17,973 nt of DNA from Patescibacteria group bacterium (GTDB lineage: Bacteria; Patescibacteriota; Minisyncoccia; Portnoybacterales; UBA2143), in the NCBI GenBank assembly GCA_018819085.1, contig JAHJQT010000063.1, forward strand, positions 1 through 17,973, written 5' to 3'. The notes under the pieces are model-generated. The model did not search any database and was not told where the DNA came from. It saw nothing but the letters and a program-made list of their open reading frames with translations. Each line of letters opens with the position of its first letter. Within the stretch, counting starts at the first letter, position 1. Both the position numbers and the translations under genes were made by a program. Shown here piece after piece: positions 14,439 through 17,973 of the stretch.

Positions 14439-15686
14439 TTATCTTTTATAACGATTATTATTACGACGTCCTCTAAATGATTTTTGACGTCTTTTCGCGA
14501 AAGATTGTCTTGAATTATTTATTTGCTCTTGATAAGGTGATTTTTTTCTTTCAGGAGGAAGTATTGGTAAGGATAATATTGGTATTGATTTACGAATTAA
14601 TCGTTCAATATTTCTAATGTTTGATTTTTCAGATGAAGTAACAAAAGAAATAGCTTTTCCATAACGGCCTACTCTTCCAGTTCTTCCGATACGATGAACA
14701 TAATCCTCTGAACTATTTGGAAAATCAAAGTTAATTACTAATGATATATCTCTAACATCAATACCACGAGAAGCAATATCTGTTGCAACTAAAACACGAA
14801 ACTTTCCGTTTATAAAACCATCAAGTGCTGTTTTACGTTGTGCTTGAGAACGGTTAGAATGAATTTCTGTTGCTGTATGACTCATATTACGAATATCACG
14901 AGCAATACGTTTTGCTCCATATTTAGTTCGTGAAAAAATAAGTGTTTTATCTCCTCGATACTGTTGCAGGATAGAATCAAGTAAACGCATCTTATCATTC
15001 TTGGCAACAATAAATACTTCTTGCTCTACTGTTTCTGATAATGTCCCTTGTGGAGCAATCTCAATTCTAATTGGTATTTTCATAAAAGCACTAGCCAATG
15101 TTGAAATAGATTTTGGCATCGTCGCAGAAAACAACATCATTTGATGTTCCTTGGGTATAGATTCTAGAACTCTTTTAATTTGCGGTAAAAAACCAATATC
15201 AAGCATACGATCAGCTTCATCAAGAACGATTATGTTTACTCTATTAAGTGTATATGCCCTTTGATTCATCAAATCAACCAAACGTCCTGGAGTGGCAACG
15301 ACAATATGAGGATTATGTCTTAAAGCATTTACTTGCACATATTGAGAGGCCCCTCCAATAACTACAGCACAACGTAATCCCAAAGGAGTACTAATTTGTT
15401 TAATAGCTTCTTCTACTTGAAGAGCAAGTTCACGCGTAGGGACTAAAACTAATCCCTGCCCTTTATCTTGAATAATACACTGAATCATTGGCACACCAAA
15501 CGCCAAAGTTTTCCCAGTTCCAGTTTGGGCAATACCAACAATATCTTTTCTCTTTAAAGCACCTGGAATAACCTGATGCTGAATTGGTGTAGGAATATTA
15601 AATCCTTTTTTTGTAAGTATTCTAAGGATTTTTTCTTCTATTCCAAGGTCATGAAAACGACCAGTAATCGGTTTTAATTGTGTCAT
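14439..15686 (-). CDS. DEAD-box ATP-dependent RNA helicase (RhlE-like)
   Basis: The protein remodels RNA duplexes with ATP. From the chosen start it is 415 aa: Q-motif GFNIPTPIQHQ, Walker A AQTGTGKT (53-60), PTRELALQ, TPGRLVDL, DEAD (156-159), SAT (187-189), then the helicase C domain with ATDIASRGIDV and HRIGRTGRVG. A basic Arg/Lys/Asn-rich tail (KRRQKSFRGRRNNNRYKR) would bind RNA, as in RhlE/DeaD types. An in-frame TTG at 15704 would add six residues, but it lies inside a hairpin; the ATG at 15686 (MTQLKPI) fits the family better. The gene leads the typA-uppP operon from a strong promoter, with a terminator-like structure against the ATG. Confidence 0.95.
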   Translation of the reverse strand: MTQLKPITGRFHDLGIEEKILRILTKKGFNIPTPIQHQVIPGALKRKDIVGIAQTGTGKTLAFGVPMIQCIIQDKGQGLVLVPTRELALQVEEAIKQISTPLGLRCAVVIGGASQYVQVNALRHNPHIVVATPGRLVDLMNQRAYTLNRVNIIVLDEADRMLDIGFLPQIKRVLESIPKEHQMMLFSATMPKSISTLASAFMKIPIRIEIAPQGTLSETVEQEVFIVAKNDKMRLLDSILQQYRGDKTLIFSRTKYGAKRIARDIRNMSHTATEIHSNRSQAQRKTALDGFINGKFRVLVATDIASRGIDVRDISLVINFDFPNSSEDYVHRIGRTGRVGRYGKAISFVTSSEKSNIRNIERLIRKSIPILSLPILPPERKKSPYQEQINNSRQSFAKRRQKSFRGRRNNNRYKR

Positions 15687-15721
15687 AAAAAAAATGTGAC
15701 CCAATGTCCTTTGGAGTCACA
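15687..15721 (-). promoter_or_regulatory. Hairpin plus U8 in the helicase leader (possible attenuator)
   Basis: In the minus-strand mRNA, UGUGAC(U)CCAA (15721-15711) pairs with UUGGGUCACA (15704-15695) around the loop AGGACA. Eight U residues follow (15687-15694), directly before the AUG at 15686. The stem has ten pairs and one bulged U. This is the layout of an intrinsic terminator placed upstream of a gene rather than after one. The only Shine-Dalgarno-like bases (AGGA) lie in the loop. A second small hairpin (15745-15764, CTTGG...CCAAG) lies upstream in the leader. Confidence 0.6.
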
Positions 15722-15779
15722 ATGACACAAAAAGATTCGAGTCTCTTGGATTAATTTAACCAAGCTATAATTAATATAT

Positions 15780-15808
15780 AATATACCAAAAAGATTACGC
15801 TTTGTCAA
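15780..15808 (-). promoter_or_regulatory. Strong promoter of the helicase-typA operon
   Basis: On the minus strand a consensus TTGACA (15803-15808) and TATATT (15780-15785) are separated by exactly 17 bp. The -35 begins immediately after the rlmN stop codon. The predicted leader to the ATG at 15686 is about 85-90 bases and carries the hairpin described above. Confidence 0.8.
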
Positions 15809-16837
15809 TTAAAGCGATCCTAATTGACCACAAGCAGCTTTAATTTTATCTCCCCTTTTATAACGACAAGCAACAGTATGTCCTATGGTTTCTAATTTTT
15901 TCTTAATTAATTTCATCTTCTCACGTTCAACTGATTTAAATAAACTCCCGGGAAATTCATTATATTCAATTAGATTAATATATACATCTAAATTTCTAAG
16001 ATAATTAATTAAAGCATTAACTTCTTTGTCGTTATCATTAATATTTTTTATTAAAAGATGCTCTACTGAGATTCTACGTTTTGTCTTCAATTGATATTCT
16101 AATAAGGAATCTTTAATTTCTTTTAATTTATACTTCTTAGCAATAGGCATAATTTTTTCTCTGGTTTCATTAAAAAAAGAATGTAGAGAAATAGCTAATC
16201 TAATTTGTAATTTTTCTTCTGCTAGTTTTTTAATGCCAGGAATAAGACCACAAGTTGATATGGTAATTTTACGCACACCAATGTTTTTACCAATAGGACT
16301 ATTCAAAATATATATAGATTTCAAAACATTATCATAATTATCAAAAGGCTCACCCATTCCCATAAAAACAACATTACTAATTCTTTTTTTTGAATCTTTT
16401 TCTATTTGAATTACTTGATCAACAACTTCTGCAGATGTTAAATTTCTTTTAAAACGCATTTTGCCTGTGGCGCAAAAAGCACAATTCATTTTACACCCTA
16501 CTTGAGAAGAAATACATAAAGTAAATCTTTCTTTTTCGTTATTATCAGTTAATAATACAGCTTCTATGGAATTATTATCTTGTAATTTAAATAAATATTT
16601 TAAAGTGCCATCTTTATCTTTAAAAATCTTTTTTATTCTTAATTTTGAGATATAGAATTCTTTATCTTTTAATTTTTGCTTTAGAACTTTAGATATGTTG
16701 TTCATTTTATCAAAATCAGAAATACCGCATTCATGAATCCATCGGAATATAATCTTAGTAATGTAAGGTTTTTCACCAAGATCTATTAATATTTTTTCCA
16801 TTTCAACAAATGATTTATTTTTTAAATCTTTTTCCAT
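15809..16837 (-). CDS. rlmN: 23S rRNA adenine-2503 C2-methyltransferase RlmN
   Basis: RlmN is a radical-SAM enzyme that methylates C2 of A2503 in 23S rRNA (and A37 of some tRNAs). The cluster motif is C115-KMN-C119-AF-C122. The two catalytic cysteines are present: C108 in FTLCISSQVG and C336 in AACGQL, equivalent to C118 and C355 of E. coli RlmN, with identical spacing between C108 and the cluster. Other family blocks are GMGEPFDNYDNV, ISTCGLIPGI and LAISLHS. At 342 aa it is on the short side of normal. The Cys-containing AACGQL tail favours RlmN over Cfr, though both families share the chemistry. No Shine-Dalgarno site precedes the ATG. Confidence 0.95.
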   Translation of the reverse strand: MEKDLKNKSFVEMEKILIDLGEKPYITKIIFRWIHECGISDFDKMNNISKVLKQKLKDKEFYISKLRIKKIFKDKDGTLKYLFKLQDNNSIEAVLLTDNNEKERFTLCISSQVGCKMNCAFCATGKMRFKRNLTSAEVVDQVIQIEKDSKKRISNVVFMGMGEPFDNYDNVLKSIYILNSPIGKNIGVRKITISTCGLIPGIKKLAEEKLQIRLAISLHSFFNETREKIMPIAKKYKLKEIKDSLLEYQLKTKRRISVEHLLIKNINDNDKEVNALINYLRNLDVYINLIEYNEFPGSLFKSVEREKMKLIKKKLETIGHTVACRYKRGDKIKAACGQLGSL

Positions 16838-16849
16838 ATTATTTTAAAT

Positions 16850-16872
16850 AAAAAAACCTTAAAAAGGCCTTC
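16850..16872 (-). terminator. Weak terminator-like element after the 68-aa gene
   Basis: The minus strand reads AAGGCCTTTTTAAGG followed by seven T. The best stem is only four pairs (CCTT/AAGG) with a three-base loop. It lies between the 68-aa gene and rlmN, inside the likely rlmN leader, so it may reduce read-through or be incidental. Confidence 0.3.
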
Positions 16873-16911
16873 TACAATCTATCTTATATAACAAAATTAA
16901 CTCTCTTTAAT

Positions 16912-17118
16912 TTATCTACTTTTCGAAACTTCTCTAGTTGAAGCTGTCATCCATAAAATAAAAGGTCTTCTCATTTTATCAATAGACCATTCATTATTTT
17001 TAACCTTGAAAAGATCTGGCTTATCTTTTTTAAAACAAGTAAGAATAGCTAACGTTGCATGCAAATTCAATGGAGATAACTTATTATGTTCTAATAAAAA
17101 GTTCTGCTTTTTGGTCAT
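16912..17118 (-). CDS. Small unknown protein (68 aa)
   Basis: I do not recognise this product. It is basic, has no clear membrane segment, and shows two blocks: LSPLNLHATLAILTCFKKDKP and a Trp-containing part, WSIDKMRRPFILWMTAST. The evidence that it is a gene is its promoter: a near-consensus extended -10 lies six bases before the ATG, with a 17-bp spacer to TTGATT. This predicts a leaderless mRNA with translation from the first base. A palindrome overlaps the start site and may be an operator. Rather than a shadow frame, it occupies a region with no competing gene. It may be cotranscribed with rlmN, 74 bp downstream. Confidence 0.6.
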   Translation of the reverse strand: MTKKQNFLLEHNKLSPLNLHATLAILTCFKKDKPDLFKVKNNEWSIDKMRRPFILWMTASTREVSKSR

Positions 17119-17134
17119 GTGATAATTATATCAC
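17119..17134. promoter_or_regulatory. Operator-like palindrome over the -10 of the 68-aa gene
   Basis: GTGATAATTATATCAC has perfect 6-bp arms, GTGATA (17119-17124) and TATCAC (17129-17134), around ATTA. It covers the -10 hexamer and abuts the start codon at 17118. A dimeric repressor bound here would block transcription. Alternatively, the symmetry is a chance effect of AT-rich promoter sequence. Confidence 0.45.
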
Positions 17135-17153
17135 TATAATCCAAAAAAATCAA
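17125..17153 (-). promoter_or_regulatory. Promoter of the 68-aa gene, predicted leaderless
   Basis: On the minus strand TTGATT (17148-17153), 17 bp, then an extended -10 TGA-TATAAT (TATAAT at 17125-17130). Six bases (TATCAC) separate the -10 from the ATG at 17118, so the transcript should begin at or within a base or two of the start codon. Confidence 0.7.
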
Positions 17154-17302
17154 GGAAAAAAATATTTTAACAAATTTTCTAATATTATATCAAAAAACCA
17201 CCTTTTTGATAAGATGACAAGTTATAGCTCGTTTGGCTGGAACACTTGCTCGCCTCTGGAGGGAAGTTAGAACCAAGATTATGGCTAGGAATTCATGAAA
17301 AA
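17154..17302. other. Intergenic stretch with no identified gene
   Basis: Between the promoter of the 68-aa gene and the terminator of the GH130 gene I see no convincing gene. Bases 17225-17248 resemble a tRNA D-arm (TAGCTCGTTTGGCTGGAACA), but no acceptor stem, anticodon arm or T-loop can be completed around it. Confidence 0.5.
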
Positions 17303-17333
17303 AGGCTACCAAGATATCGAAACTTGGTAGCCT
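17303..17333 (-). terminator. Strong intrinsic terminator after the GH130 gene
   Basis: A perfect 11-bp stem, AGGCTACCAAG (17303-17313) and CTTGGTAGCCT (17323-17333), with a nine-base loop. On the minus strand it runs into TTTTTT (17298-17303 region), 36 bp after the GH130 stop at 17370. It is the clearest terminator in the window. Confidence 0.9.
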
Positions 17334-17369
17334 AAATGAATTGTTGAGAGAAAATTGGTTCCTCTCTTT

Positions 17370-17973
17370 TTAAACAGGATCTTTTAAGACCCTGTCAATC
17401 ACCTTAATAAGAGAAGCTCTGGCATAACACATTACCGAATCTGCCGCTCCATAATAGAGACGGAGATCACCGTCGTCATGAACTCTCCAGCCACAAGGAA
17501 AGATTGCTCCTCCCACATCCCCTATAAAATCAATACTTCCTTGAGGACTCATAACGAATTCTTTGGTTCTATGTGTTACCTTCGTTGGGTCATCTAATGA
17601 AAGCATCGATAAACCCAACCGGTATAAATTACCAGCAGGAGTACATTTTACCCCATGATACAGTAGCAACCAACCTCGATCGGTTTTTAATGGTGGCGCA
17701 TTTAGACCAATGTGGTTTCCATCCCATCTGGGTGTGCCATCAGTAGGAATCAGTACCCGGTGTCCTTCCCAATTACGAAGATCTTCACGACCAGAATTAG
17801 TACATTTTGACTTGGCTATCCAAATCTGTTTACCCCCGATTCAGGTCTATGTATCAACCACCAATATCCATTTATCGGCTCAGGGAAAAGGGCTGCGTCT
17901 TTGTTTTCCGGAGGGAGAACATTCCCTAAATAGTTAAATCTCTTGAAGCTCTCCGTTGTCGCGATACTTACCA
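17370..17973 (-). CDS. GH130-family beta-mannoside phosphorylase-like protein, 5'-partial, apparent frameshift
   Basis: Members cleave beta-mannosides, usually by phosphorolysis. Upstream codons (17971-17838) give LPPENKDAALFPEPINGYWW and IHRPESG. The downstream frame (to 17370) gives IWIAKSK, REDLRNWEGHRVL, APPLKTDRGWLLLYHGVK, YRLGLSMLSLDDPTKV and FPCGWRVHDDGDLRLYYGAAD. Both are consecutive parts of one GH130 domain. The frames join only if one base is added in the C5 run at 17833-17837; without it the downstream frame meets TGA at 17841-17843. This is either a sequencing or assembly error or a recent inactivation. The N-terminus lies beyond the window. GC content is visibly higher than in neighbouring genes, suggesting transfer. 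A strong terminator follows. Confidence 0.85.

Noticed and set aside
15687..15704. TTG at 15704 as start of the helicase
   Set aside because: It adds six residues that do not look like the family, lies inside the hairpin stem, and an ATG at 15686 gives a normal N-terminus.
17220..17285. tRNA-like sequence (TAGCTCGTTTGGCTGGAACA)
   Set aside because: It resembles a D-arm, but no acceptor stem, anticodon stem-loop or GTTCGA-type T-loop can be formed around it.

Overview
The window is about 18 kb of low-GC DNA. Nearly all genes lie on the minus strand, are closely packed, and mostly lack Shine-Dalgarno sites. Short versions of universal proteins (TypA 588 aa, RlmN 342 aa, UppP 267 aa, HppA 652 aa), several poorly characterised small genes, and intergenic palindromic repeats suggest an uncultured Patescibacteria/CPR-type bacterium (Parcubacteria-like). 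This placement is an inference from gene style; there is no rRNA here. The standard genetic code fits every gene.

Layout from left to right. (1) 1-1679: mnmA and a type-4 uracil-DNA glycosylase overlap in one minus-strand unit; bases 1-16 look like the edge of a repeat copy. (2) 1680-2000: a 320-bp gene-free block of palindromic repeats, ending in a terminator. (3) 2001-4351: the ion-pumping pyrophosphatase hppA and a small deoxyribosyltransferase-like gene. (4) 4442-11030: a six-gene minus-strand cassette encoding a MacAB-like ABC export system: an unknown membrane protein, a SIMPL protein, a HlyD/MacA adaptor, an ATPase and two FtsX-type permeases. It is bracketed by two inverted copies of a structured multi-hairpin repeat (A at 4442-4623, B at 10809-11030). 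(5) 11125-11358: the only clear plus-strand gene, a 77-aa CxxC/CxxC protein with a strong promoter and a strong Shine-Dalgarno site. (6) 11332-15686: DEAD-box helicase, typA, a Panacea/DUF4065-like gene and uppP, read from a strong promoter at 15780-15808. A terminator-like hairpin plus U8 sits directly against the helicase start codon. (7) 15809-17118: rlmN and a 68-aa unknown gene whose promoter predicts a leaderless mRNA. (8) 17370-17973: a GH130 mannoside-phosphorylase-like gene, cut by the window edge and carrying an apparent one-base frameshift.

Functionally the region mixes translation upkeep (tRNA thiolation, 23S rRNA methylation, TypA, RNA helicase), uracil repair, membrane energetics (HppA), envelope lipid recycling (UppP) and export (the ABC cassette). 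The features most worth a second look are the paired inverted repeats around the export cassette, the attenuator-like helicase leader, and the two predicted leaderless promoters.
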